Assembly (NCBI GenBank): GCA_910578845.1
Contig: CAJTSL010000034.1
Coordinates: forward strand, 1-41,543
Direction of reading: 5' to 3'
Length of the DNA stretch: 41,543 nucleotides
Source of the DNA: an uncultured Lachnospiraceae bacterium
GTDB taxonomy: Bacteria; Bacillota; Clostridia; Lachnospirales; Lachnospiraceae
Positions 8,629 to 16,530 of this stretch are shown in pieces. The notes beneath the pieces are model-generated. The model was not told the DNA's origin. It worked only from the letters and a program-made list of their open reading frames with translations, and did no database searches. How positions within the stretch are numbered: the first letter of the stretch is position 1; each line of letters begins with the position of its first letter. A program made the translations under genes and the position numbers.

Positions 8629-9972
8629 ATGAATGGGAAAGAGCAGACGGTGGCAAAAATTTCAATCATTATACCAGTATATAACGCACAGTCCTATATA
8701 GAAGCATGCATCGAAAGCGTCAGGCGCCAAACGCTTCAAGACTTAGAAATATTATGTGTAGACGATGGCTCTACTGACGGTTCCCTTGCTATTTTACATA
8801 GCATGCGGGAGGCGGATGAAAGAATCCATATTGAGGCCCAGGAAAACCAGGGAGCGGGGAAAGCCAGGAACGTAGCCTTAGAGCAGGCAAACGGCGAATA
8901 TGTTCTTTTCCTGGATGCGGATGATTATCTGCTGGACGTTTCGGCATTAGAGCGGATGTATGATGCCTGTATGAAACAGGGGGCTCTTATTTGCGGCGCA
9001 TTTCGAAGCTGTGAGAGGGACGGCATCGTCACGCCGATGAGCCTGCATCGGGAAGCATGCCAAGGATATCCCGGGGGAAGAAGGATTTCATACCGGGATT
9101 ACCAGTACGATTTTCATTTCGGTACTTATTTATACCGTCGTGAACTGCTGATAGAGCATCAGATTTTTTTCCCAGATTACAGGCGTTTCCAGGATCCGCC
9201 TTTTTTGGTAAAAGCCATGGTGGCAGCGGGCGCATTTTATGTTGTTCCGGTGGAGTTGTATTGTTTCCGTGTGGGACATCAGGACTATGCGTTTAGCCCG
9301 GGGAAAGTAAACGACATCGTCAGAGGCATGATAGAGATCCTGGAAATATCGGCAGCGCAGGATTTGCGGGATTTGCATTTATTGGAAGTCGGCAGATTAA
9401 ACGAGGGATATTTCTGGCATATTGTGCGCTGTTTGCGGGTTGGGAACGGAGAATTATTATCTTTATTGGACAGAGCCAATCATACCGTGCAATGGCAGTG
9501 GGTGGAAGACGCATATGGGGAAAGCGAGAGGCTTTTGAAAGCGCTACGGTTTCTCTTACAGGCTGGGCAGGAGAGATATGAAAGATATTGTGGAGAATTA
9601 GAACAGAAGGGATACCGGGATATTCCTATAGGTGCTATTTTCCCATTCCATAAAATCCCGCCGCAGAGTAAGATTGTCTTATATGCGGCAGGCGTGATGG
9701 GATGGACATATTACGGGCAGATCAAGGACAATCCGGATTATGTGCTGACCGGATGGGTAGACAGGCAATATGAGAAATATGCAGGGCATAAGCCAGTAAC
9801 CTGTGAAGGGCGTGAGCTGACGATCAGTTCTGTGGAGAGCATAGGCGGGATGGATTTTGACTATGTTGTGATAGCTATCGAAGAAGAGAGGACGGCGTTA
9901 GAGATTATGGCTTCGATGAAAGCGCTAGGGGTTCCCGGGGATAAAATAGTATGGAGCTTATCCTATGAATGA
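8629..9972 (+). CDS. Family 2 glycosyltransferase with C-terminal Rossmann module
   Basis: 447 residues from the ATG at 8629, chosen because it follows the previous stop by 1 base (translational coupling) and has AGGG upstream; the frame itself extends further back inside the preceding gene. The GT-A domain shows ISIIIPVYNAQ, CVDDGSTDG, AGKARN and DADD at 96-99. From about 345 a Rossmann module follows (YAAGVMG at 352-358, GWVDRQYEKYAG, FDYVVIAIEEE). The first glycine of the signature is replaced by alanine. The last 8 bases overlap the next glycosyltransferase gene, so the two are surely cotranslated. Substrates cannot be read from the sequence. Confidence 0.87.
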   Translation: MNGKEQTVAKISIIIPVYNAQSYIEACIESVRRQTLQDLEILCVDDGSTDGSLAILHSMREADERIHIEAQENQGAGKARNVALEQANGEYVLFLDADDYLLDVSALERMYDACMKQGALICGAFRSCERDGIVTPMSLHREACQGYPGGRRISYRDYQYDFHFGTYLYRRELLIEHQIFFPDYRRFQDPPFLVKAMVAAGAFYVVPVELYCFRVGHQDYAFSPGKVNDIVRGMIEILEISAAQDLRDLHLLEVGRLNEGYFWHIVRCLRVGNGELLSLLDRANHTVQWQWVEDAYGESERLLKALRFLLQAGQERYERYCGELEQKGYRDIPIGAIFPFHKIPPQSKIVLYAAGVMGWTYYGQIKDNPDYVLTGWVDRQYEKYAGHKPVTCEGRELTISSVESIGGMDFDYVVIAIEEERTALEIMASMKALGVPGDKIVWSLSYE

Positions 9973-11476
9973 AATGGAGAAGATTGTCAAGATAGCTGTG
10001 ATCGTACCTGTTTATAATGGCGGGAAATTCCTGCCGGAGTTCCTCTCATGCCTGAACGGACAGACGATGAAAGATTTTGAGGCTTATTTTGTGGACGATG
10101 GCTCGACGGACGATACGGCGTTTTTGTTACAAGAAGCGGTGCTAAGGAATATGGCATTCCATTATATGCGCAATGAGAAGAGACGTGGCGCGGCGTTTTC
10201 CCGCAACAGAGGGATTGCGTGCAGCCGCTCCTCTTACGTGTTGTGTTTGGATGCGGATGATCTGATCGCGGACGATCTGTTGGAGCAGTTAGTAGAGGCG
10301 GCGGAAGAATATCACGCAGATATGGTAATGCTAGAGCGGGGAGATTTTAAGGGAAGTGCTTCCATGGGAAGCACTGCTAAGGGAAGCATTTCTGTGGGAA
10401 GCACTGCTAAGAGAAGTATTTTCGTGGGAACCAGATCGGGTGTAGACAATTCTGCATCGTCTAATCTGACAGGGAGCAGGTTTGTCAGACGGGAGAACAT
10501 TTTTGGACAGGATGATAAAGCGTTATTTGAGAAACTTCCGTTCCAGATCGTAGAACAGCCGCAGGATTTTCTGTTACGCTGCCAGAATGGGACGTGTGAC
10601 AGAATGGTCGCAAGAAGCTTGATTGATAAGTATCAAATCCGTTTCCAGGATCTTCCGAGTTCTAATGATGTATATTATGCATTATTTTCCATCTTCGCGG
10701 CAAGGCGTATTGCCCACACGCGCACCTCGGATTTCCTCTATTATAGAAGGCTGCATTCTGAGCCGGACAGAATCAGTAACGACCGTGACCCGCTGTGTGC
10801 CTTCGAGGCTCTCTTGGCAGTAAAAGAAGCGCTGTTGCAGCATCATATGTGGGAAGAAAACTGCGTACACTTCTGGATCTTCGCGCTGGATTCGTTGGAG
10901 AAACAGCTTTTTGTATGCAAAAGGCAGGAGAGGCAGGAACAAGTATACCGATATTTGCAAAGAGAAGGGTTAGGGAAGTTAGGCGTACCGGGAGATGTCT
11001 GTTTTGCCAGATTGCCGGAAGCATACCGGAAGCAGTTTGCGCGTTTTCTGACGTTGCCTTATGAGGAAAAATGTTTCCTTGCTTCCATGACGTTCCATGC
11101 GCTCTGTGAGAGCAGCAAAGACAAGATGGCAACGCTTTTCGCGTATGCTATCCGTTTCAGGGAGAAAGGATTACGGATTGGTTATTGGGGGGCGGGCAGG
11201 ATGACGGAGGGATTTATCGCCGCCGCATTAAACAGCGGAGAGAATGTGGACTATCTGATCGATAATAGTACAGCCAAGCAGGGAAAGAGAATATGCGGGC
11301 TGGAAGTAACCGCTTATGATAAAGTATGGGAGCAGACAGGCTTGGTCATCGTCTCCAATAAGCAATATTTCAGTGAAATAGTAGAGCAAGTCAAAGCATG
11401 CCGGGAAGAGACGAAGGTAATCTGTATACAGGAATATCTGTACGGGACATGTAGTTTGGAGGAATGTATCCGATGA
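9965..11476 (+). CDS. Family 2 glycosyltransferase with internal repeat and C-terminal Rossmann module
   Basis: 503 residues. GT-A motifs: IAVIVPVYNGG, FVDDGSTDD, FSRNRG and DADD at 96-99. Its core is closely similar in motif layout to the 6085-7434 enzyme (RRGAAFSRNRG is shared exactly), so the two are probably paralogues. It differs by a Ser/Thr/Gly-rich insert at about 126-170 that contains 2.6 copies of a 10-residue repeat. The C-terminal Rossmann module shows YWGAGRM at 407-413, YLIDNSTAKQGKRICG and LVIVSNKQY. The start overlaps the previous gene by 8 bases, and the stop overlaps an ATG at 11473 (ATGA). It is part of the operon from 5433; donor and acceptor are unknown. Confidence 0.87.
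   Translation: MNEMEKIVKIAVIVPVYNGGKFLPEFLSCLNGQTMKDFEAYFVDDGSTDDTAFLLQEAVLRNMAFHYMRNEKRRGAAFSRNRGIACSRSSYVLCLDADDLIADDLLEQLVEAAEEYHADMVMLERGDFKGSASMGSTAKGSISVGSTAKRSIFVGTRSGVDNSASSNLTGSRFVRRENIFGQDDKALFEKLPFQIVEQPQDFLLRCQNGTCDRMVARSLIDKYQIRFQDLPSSNDVYYALFSIFAARRIAHTRTSDFLYYRRLHSEPDRISNDRDPLCAFEALLAVKEALLQHHMWEENCVHFWIFALDSLEKQLFVCKRQERQEQVYRYLQREGLGKLGVPGDVCFARLPEAYRKQFARFLTLPYEEKCFLASMTFHALCESSKDKMATLFAYAIRFREKGLRIGYWGAGRMTEGFIAAALNSGENVDYLIDNSTAKQGKRICGLEVTAYDKVWEQTGLVIVSNKQYFSEIVEQVKACREETKVICIQEYLYGTCSLEECIR
10351..10430 (+). repeat. 30-base in-frame tandem repeat inside a glycosyltransferase gene
   Basis: Copies at 10351-10380 and 10381-10410 plus a partial third at 10411-10430. The unit begins GGGAAG and ends GGGAAGCACTGCTAA. 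Thirty bases is ten codons, so gain or loss of a copy keeps the frame. The encoded insert is Gly/Ser/Thr-rich and is absent from the paralogue at 6085-7434. Confidence 0.9.
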
Positions 11477-11586
11477 GAATAAGGTTAAGCGGCGTAAGTA
11501 GTGTAAGTAGTGTAAGTAGTGTAAGTAGTGTAGTTGGCGTAGTCAGTGTCATTGGGGTAATCGGAGGAAAAGGCGCGCCATGCTAG
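11473..11586 (+). CDS. Possible 37-codon small ORF made of Val-Ser-Ser repeats
   Basis: An ATG at 11473 overlaps the preceding stop (ATGA). It opens 37 codons rich in Val, Ser and Gly, including four exact Val-Ser-Ser units, with a basic start (MRIRL) and a Gly-Lys-Gly-Ala-Pro-Cys end. It stops 4 bases past the A of the next start codon, so it bridges two genes with overlap on both sides. This could be a coupled small peptide or merely a spacer in which a 9-base repeat has expanded. No dedicated ribosome site is visible. Confidence 0.25.
   Translation: MRIRLSGVSSVSSVSSVSSVVGVVSVIGVIGGKGAPC
11494..11529 (+). repeat. 9-base tandem repeat, four exact copies
   Basis: GTAAGTAGT is repeated four times without mismatch between a glycosyltransferase gene and the DUF4422 gene; a degenerate tail (GTAGTTGGC, GTAGTCAGT) continues to about 11550. 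It lies just upstream of the GGAGG site of the DUF4422 gene, so copy number would change leader spacing. Confidence 0.92.
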
Positions 11587-12884
11587 ATAGAGAACTGGAT
11601 AAAGAAATAGAAGCTTCTTCTTTCTGTATCTACGGCGCCGGTATCGTCGCGGCGAGCATCTATACGGCGATCAAGGAACTGTACCATAAGTCCCCTCTCT
11701 TTTTCTTAGTGTCGGATTTTGGAGGAAGGGGGGGGACGTTAGGGGAAGATGAAAAACAACCGCCGGAGCTTGACGGTATTGCCGTTAAGACGCTTTCTGC
11801 GTGGAGAGAGCAGTTGCAGAGTAGAGCTAGGACTGGAGCGTCGGACATTCCCCATCCTCCAGACACGGATGGCGCCGGGATTCCGGGTTTCTATTTGATA
11901 GCCGTGCCGGAAGTCCATCATCAGGATATCATGGACACGCTCCTTACTTTAGGATTTCCGAAGATTGAGGCGTCGCAAGTAATCTGCGTCACGAATGCGC
12001 TGGAAAATGCGCTGATGGAAAAATATTATAGCAGCCGCCAGGATTGCCTTACCGTGCAAAGCCTATTATCTTCTGTACGGATGCCTGAAACGGGGGATCG
12101 GAAGGGGATCGGGAGCGGGCACGTGGAAAGCAAAGACAGCCAGATAGCGTGGCATGATCGCAGCCGGCCGTCAGTCCAAATTTTCCAGGTGAAATCGCAT
12201 AAGGATAAGCCGTTGCACTTCCTTCTGCCATACCAGAGGAGAGCTAATCGGGGATATCTATGTCCGATTCAGGCGGGCGCGGCTCTTACCACGCAGGTAA
12301 TTGCCGGCATACAGGATGATATGGGAGAGAATATCTCTGTGAAGAATCGTAATTATTGTGAGCTGACGGCATCGTATTATGTATGGAAGAACAGCCATGC
12401 CGATTATAAGGGGATTTGTCATTACAGGCGTATCTTTGATCTGGATGAAGAACAGATGCAGATGCTATTGGCCGGAGAGAAAGCAGGGGATTGGGATGTC
12501 ATCTTGCCATATCCTTCGGTCTATTATCCGAATCTGGCGAGCGAACATAGCCGTTATGTGAGTGAATCCGATTGGCAGGCGATGCTGCGTGCCTTAGAGG
12601 AAACTGCACCGGATTATTATGAGGCGTATAAGGAGCTTGTGGCTGTAGGAGAGCGGCGCTTCTATAATTTCAATATGTTAATTGCCAAAGCGCCGGTATT
12701 TGATGACTATTGTGCATTCCTTTTCCGGGTCTTGGAGCGGACGGAAAGCTATGTGACGCCCAAAGCGCATGAGCGCGCCGACCGCTTCGCCGGGTATCTG
12801 GGCGAGAATCTGACGACGTTATATTTCCTGAAAAACCGCAGCGATCTAAAATGTGCGTATGCGGGGAAAATTTGGCTCACATAG
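11580..12884 (+). CDS. DUF4422 glycosyltransferase-like protein with N-terminal Rossmann module
   Basis: 434 residues; GGAGG stands 11 bases before the ATG. Residues 14-150 form a Rossmann-like module (YGAGIVA at 18-24, later FYLIAVPEVHH) that is interrupted by two Gly/Pro/Asp-rich stretches (about 52-65 and 80-102). A further low-complexity stretch at about 170-200 leads into the DUF4422 domain (about 203-430), recognisable by HKDKPLHFLLPYQ, GYLCPIQAGA, NRNYCELTASYYVWKN and CHYRRIF. DUF4422 proteins occur in capsule and exopolysaccharide loci and are regarded as glycosyltransferase-like; the exact reaction is not established. It belongs to the same operon as the preceding glycosyltransferases. 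It is followed by a 328-base gap filled by a palindromic element. Confidence 0.82.
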   Translation: MLDRELDKEIEASSFCIYGAGIVAASIYTAIKELYHKSPLFFLVSDFGGRGGTLGEDEKQPPELDGIAVKTLSAWREQLQSRARTGASDIPHPPDTDGAGIPGFYLIAVPEVHHQDIMDTLLTLGFPKIEASQVICVTNALENALMEKYYSSRQDCLTVQSLLSSVRMPETGDRKGIGSGHVESKDSQIAWHDRSRPSVQIFQVKSHKDKPLHFLLPYQRRANRGYLCPIQAGAALTTQVIAGIQDDMGENISVKNRNYCELTASYYVWKNSHADYKGICHYRRIFDLDEEQMQMLLAGEKAGDWDVILPYPSVYYPNLASEHSRYVSESDWQAMLRALEETAPDYYEAYKELVAVGERRFYNFNMLIAKAPVFDDYCAFLFRVLERTESYVTPKAHERADRFAGYLGENLTTLYFLKNRSDLKCAYAGKIWLT

Positions 12885-12908
12885 GGCGGGATGCGGCATG
12901 AAAAGGTC

Positions 12909-13192
12909 GTTTCGCAATTACCTAAAAATCGTAATAGATAATTGCGAAACTAAGCTTTGGCAACTACACATTATGCAAAATAGAAGCTCATCCAGAGGGA
13001 GTCGCATCTATAGACAAATCGTCGTAGGGTCGCTTTCGCTACATTGGCACTCGTAGCGGCACATAAGACGCTACAATACAGCGTCTAAGTGCCGACGGTG
13101 CCAAAGTACCCTACTCGTGATCTTGTCTATATTGCACAACTAGGTTTTGACAAATAGAAGTTTCGCAATCGCTTAAAGAAATCGCAATATAG
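12909..13192. repeat. Intergenic palindromic element flanked by near-direct repeats
   Basis: This fills the gap between the DUF4422 and epimerase genes. (1) GTTTCGCAATTA at 12909-12920 pairs perfectly with TAATTGCGAAAC at 12939-12950. (2) A long imperfect hairpin has arms at about 13009-13072 and 13080-13131: TATAGACAA pairs with TTGTCTATA at the outside, TTGGCAC with GTGCCAA midway, and AGACGCT with AGCGTCT around the loop ACAATAC. (3) 12909-12938 recurs in direct orientation, with changes, at 13160-13192 (GTTTCGCAAT, TAAA, AATCG, AATA shared in order). It looks like a miniature mobile or REP-like element, or a structured RNA in the operon message. A 52-codon frame (12898-13056) lies within it and is not credible as a gene. 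Confidence 0.7.
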
Positions 13193-13212
13193 AAAGGATA
13201 CGTGATAACCTA

Positions 13213-14280
13213 ATGCAGACATATCAGGAAGAATTACAGGAAAATGCCAGGGTCTTACAGTCATTTATAGAGCAGGATAAGGAATGGGCGCAACTGGCTG
13301 GCAAGACGATATTGATCTCCGGTGCGACCGGGATGATCGGGAAATGTTTGATTGATTTATTGATGCAATATAATGACAGGCGCAGGGCGGATGTCTGGGA
13401 GCCAATCAGGATCGTTGCGCTTAGCCGTAACGAGGAACGTGCAAAAGAGCGGCTGACGGAGCATTGGCATAAAGAGGTTTTCCGCTTTTTTCCTTGTGAT
13501 GTGACACAGGGCATTCCTGAATGCGGACAGGTGGACTATGTGATCCACGCGGCGAGCAATACACATCCGCTGCAATATGCGAATGATGCGGTAGGGACGA
13601 TCACCGCAAATGTCATTGGCTTAAAAGAACTCTTAGACTATGCGGTCATGCACCGGACGAAACGATTCTGCTTCTTGTCGTCAGTGGAAATTTATGGGGA
13701 AAACCGTGGGGATACGGATAGGTTCGGGGAGGGGTACCTGGGGTATCTTGATTGTAATACGCTACGGGCAGGGTACCCGGAGAGCAAAAGGGTGGGAGAA
13801 GCGCTCTGTAACGCATACGCCAAGGCGCATCAGCTTGATTTTGTCATTCCACGTTTGAGCAGAGTCTATGGGCCTACTATGCTTAGCTCGGATTCTAAGG
13901 CGATCGCACAGTTTATTGGAAAAGCGGCGGCAGGAGAAGATATTGTATTAAAAAGCGCGGGAGGACAGCTATATTCTTATACGTATGTGATGGATGCAGT
14001 CATGGGGATCTTGACGGTATTGCTCAAAGGCGGATGCGGGGAAGCTTATAATATTTCCGATACGGGATCAGAAGTGACGCTGCGGGAGATATGTGAATGG
14101 CTTGCGCAGGACAATCAGGTGAACATCATCTCTGATATGCCGGAAGCAGCGGAGGCCGCCGGCTATTCCACCGCCACGAAAGCGATGTTAGATACGGAGA
14201 AAATAGAAGCATTGGGATGGAAGCCGCAGACGCACATGCGGGAAGGCCTGCATAAGACGGTACAAGCGCTCACTTGCTGA
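13213..14280 (+). CDS. NAD-dependent epimerase/dehydratase (extended SDR family)
   Basis: 355 residues. The N-terminal nucleotide-binding loop is GATGMIG at 37-43 after KTILIS. The catalytic region shows FLSSVEIYG and Y-P-E-S-K (Tyr188, Lys192), the YxxxK pair of the short-chain dehydrogenase family, and PRLSRVYGP beyond it. Members interconvert or dehydrate nucleotide sugars (typically UDP-, GDP- or dTDP-linked); the particular sugar cannot be read off. It is the last gene of the rightward run and would supply an activated sugar for the upstream glycosyltransferases. The ribosome site is weak: AAAGGA ends about 13 bases before the ATG, next to the end of the palindromic element. Its 3' end overlaps the convergent glycosyltransferase gene by 11 bases. 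Confidence 0.88.
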   Translation: MQTYQEELQENARVLQSFIEQDKEWAQLAGKTILISGATGMIGKCLIDLLMQYNDRRRADVWEPIRIVALSRNEERAKERLTEHWHKEVFRFFPCDVTQGIPECGQVDYVIHAASNTHPLQYANDAVGTITANVIGLKELLDYAVMHRTKRFCFLSSVEIYGENRGDTDRFGEGYLGYLDCNTLRAGYPESKRVGEALCNAYAKAHQLDFVIPRLSRVYGPTMLSSDSKAIAQFIGKAAAGEDIVLKSAGGQLYSYTYVMDAVMGILTVLLKGGCGEAYNISDTGSEVTLREICEWLAQDNQVNIISDMPEAAEAAGYSTATKAMLDTEKIEALGWKPQTHMREGLHKTVQALTC

Positions 14281-15433
14281 TTTCTTTTAACCGCCATTTT
14301 GCCATGTCATATTGCCCGCATTTTTGGTAATAGCGCCTGGCCTCTTGCAGATGCCCGGTACATTCATAAATTACGCCAATATTATAATTCGCACGGTAAC
14401 TATTCACACCTTCTAAGGAAAACTGTTCCATGGAGGTAGACTTTTGGAACGCACGGATTGCTTCATCGAATAATCCGTTGTTCATATAGATGAGTCCCAT
14501 CAGGAATACGAAATCCGCTCTGACAGCGAACGTATCATAAATGTTCTCAAGCTGCAAAGCTTCTTCATATCGTTTGAGGTTCAACAGACAGTAACCGTAG
14601 GATTCTACCATGGCCTGCACATAATCAAGAGCAGGCTCAATGTCCATGGAGAGGCCTGCGTCAAACCATGCATATGCTTTTTCATAGTCTTTGATCTTCA
14701 TACAGCTTTGCCCTAATTGATAATATAGATAGGCGTCCGGCCCGCTTGCAGAAAGCTCCTGCTCTAATAAGGTAATATTGCGCAGCGCTTTCTGGCGCAT
14801 CTCTTCTTCCGTGCCATCATAGCCGACATGCAAGACGCTGATTGGCGCAAGGTAAGCCGTTTTAGGAAGAGGATATGGTGTGGCGCTTTGCGGAAACGAA
14901 CAGGCCATGTCAGCGGATGGGATGCCGGCAGCGCGGTTTGACAGGGCATCATGCCGGGCATCGCCAAGCCGTTCTAACTGTTCATGCACCGCTCCCACGA
15001 AATGGAAATAATTGCGGTTCACGAAACGGCTGACACGGACATTTTCATAAGCGATGGCATCACCTGCCGCCCCGCTCTCTGTGATCCGGTTACGGATCAG
15101 GATACGTCCTGCGCTTTGCGGATGTTGTTTCATCAGGTGGGAAAGGTTCTTTTCATCTATGGATTCCAGATATTCGTCACAGTCGATGTTAAGGATCCAG
15201 TCATGCGAGGCGCGGGCGATGCAGAAATTCTTTGCCGCGCTAAAATCGTTGCACCACTCGAAATGATATATTTTATCTGTATACTTAGCTGCAATCTCTA
15301 ACGTACGGTCGGTAGAGCCGGTATCAGCCAAAACTATCTCATAATGGTAGGGTTTTATGCGTTTCAGGCATTCCTCAATATGCGATTCTTCATTTTTGGC
15401 AATGATACAGACGGAAATCGGCAGCGTTGTCAT
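14270..15433 (-). CDS. Family 2 glycosyltransferase with TPR-like C-terminal region (paralogue 1)
   Basis: 387 residues. The GT-A part begins ISVCIIAKNEESHIEECL and shows ADTGSTDRT, WCNDFSAAKNF and the metal-binding NIDCDEYL. The C-terminal third is a series of helical pairs such as AYLYYQLGQSCMKIKDYEKA, GLIYMNNGLFDEAI and NIGVIYECTGHLQEARRYY, typical of tetratricopeptide repeats. It is a clear tandem paralogue of the upstream gene, with which it overlaps by 4 bases (ATGA). Compared with that paralogue it carries an extra Ala/Ser/Pro-rich segment of roughly 20-25 residues after the HEQLERLG motif. TPR-linked family 2 transferases often act on protein or peptide acceptors; flagellin is a plausible target here by context only. 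Confidence 0.87.
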   Translation of the reverse strand: MTTLPISVCIIAKNEESHIEECLKRIKPYHYEIVLADTGSTDRTLEIAAKYTDKIYHFEWCNDFSAAKNFCIARASHDWILNIDCDEYLESIDEKNLSHLMKQHPQSAGRILIRNRITESGAAGDAIAYENVRVSRFVNRNYFHFVGAVHEQLERLGDARHDALSNRAAGIPSADMACSFPQSATPYPLPKTAYLAPISVLHVGYDGTEEEMRQKALRNITLLEQELSASGPDAYLYYQLGQSCMKIKDYEKAYAWFDAGLSMDIEPALDYVQAMVESYGYCLLNLKRYEEALQLENIYDTFAVRADFVFLMGLIYMNNGLFDEAIRAFQKSTSMEQFSLEGVNSYRANYNIGVIYECTGHLQEARRYYQKCGQYDMAKWRLKEISK

Positions 15434-16491
15434 GATCCCAGTTCTCCTAACCTTTTCGCAGCGTTGCTATAATCGCCGCATTTTTTGTAATATTCTTTGG
15501 CTTTTTCGATATCTCCCAGTTTCTCATAGATAGTGCCAATATTATAGTAGGCGTAATAACTGTTGACTCCTTTACGCGAGCAGGAAGTCAAGGTTGTCGC
15601 TTTGGTAAATTCCTCAATGGCTTCTTTCCACATATTTTTCTTCATATAGATCATGCCCATTAGGTAGACGAAGTCGGCGCGTTTCTCAAAGAGATGGTAC
15701 TTTTTCCTTAGAGCAAGGGCAATATCATATTTTGCAAGCTCGATCAGACAGTAGCCGTATGTCTCTGTCATGATCTGGACAAATGTGGACTGAGGGTCAG
15801 CGTCTAGTTCCAGCCCGAGCTTATAATAATGCGACGCCTTTTCCAGATCGTTTAAAGAGACATAGTTTTGTCCGAGCTGGAAATAGATATAAGGGTTTGG
15901 CCCTTTCACATCTAAATCCCGTAGCAGCATCTCTAAGTTACGGGTAGCGCGCAGCCGCTTGTCAGATTCGGTAACATACCCTTCATGATAAAAGGTCAAA
16001 GGAAGATGGAACGATTCGGGCTCCCGCCCGTCTAACGACGTGACCTGCTCATGGATGATGCCTTCATAATGGCAATATTTCCGGTTAAAAAGCCTCCCTA
16101 TGCGTTCGGTCATAATGGAACGCACACCTTGGATGATATAAGGGTTGTTGCGGACGATCATGCCGACACAGGAAAGATTGTCTTCTAATATATTCTCAAT
16201 GTCTGCAAGATTTATATTTTCCAGATATTCATCGCAGTCAATATTCAAAACCCAGTCATTGGATGCCTGGCTAATGGCAAAATTCCTTGCTGCGCTGAAA
16301 TCATTGCACCAATCGAAATGGTAAACTTTATCCGTATATTTGCGCGCCGCTTCTATAGTCCGGTCTACGGAACCGGTATCGACAACGACAATTTCAAATT
16401 TGCATGGGCGCAGCCTTTTTAAACATTCTTCAATATGAATATCTTCATTTTTTGCAATCATACAGACTGTTATAGGTAACATAGTGATCAT
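15430..16491 (-). CDS. Family 2 glycosyltransferase with TPR-like C-terminal region (paralogue 2)
   Basis: 353 residues from ATG 16491, which has AAAGG four bases upstream; the open frame reaches back to 16536, but that start has no ribosome site and lies inside an inverted repeat. Motifs match its downstream paralogue: ITVCMIAKNEDIHIEECL, VDTGSVDRT, WCNDFSAARNF, NIDCDEYL, then HEQVTSLDG and TPR-like pairs (PYIYFQLGQNYVSLNDLEKA, GMIYMKKNMWKEAI, NIGTIYEKLGDIEKAKEYY). First gene of a two-gene leftward operon transcribed from the divergent region shared with the XRE regulator. A weak promoter, TTGTCT, 18 bases, TAAAAT, can be read on the minus strand in that region. Role: cytoplasmic sugar transfer, specificity unknown. 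Confidence 0.87.
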   Translation of the reverse strand: MITMLPITVCMIAKNEDIHIEECLKRLRPCKFEIVVVDTGSVDRTIEAARKYTDKVYHFDWCNDFSAARNFAISQASNDWVLNIDCDEYLENINLADIENILEDNLSCVGMIVRNNPYIIQGVRSIMTERIGRLFNRKYCHYEGIIHEQVTSLDGREPESFHLPLTFYHEGYVTESDKRLRATRNLEMLLRDLDVKGPNPYIYFQLGQNYVSLNDLEKASHYYKLGLELDADPQSTFVQIMTETYGYCLIELAKYDIALALRKKYHLFEKRADFVYLMGMIYMKKNMWKEAIEEFTKATTLTSCSRKGVNSYYAYYNIGTIYEKLGDIEKAKEYYKKCGDYSNAAKRLGELGS

Positions 16492-16530
16492 CAAGCCTTT
16501 CTCTCGCTGGTAATATTGGGTATTTCCTTT

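Noticed and set aside
11494..11529. Short regular repeats considered as a CRISPR array
   Set aside because: The unit is 9 bases with no unique spacers and no cas genes nearby; it is a simple tandem repeat.
12898..13056. 52-codon rightward frame starting near the DUF4422 stop
   Set aside because: It lies almost wholly in the palindromic element; its codons are set by the stem sequence, and it resembles no protein.
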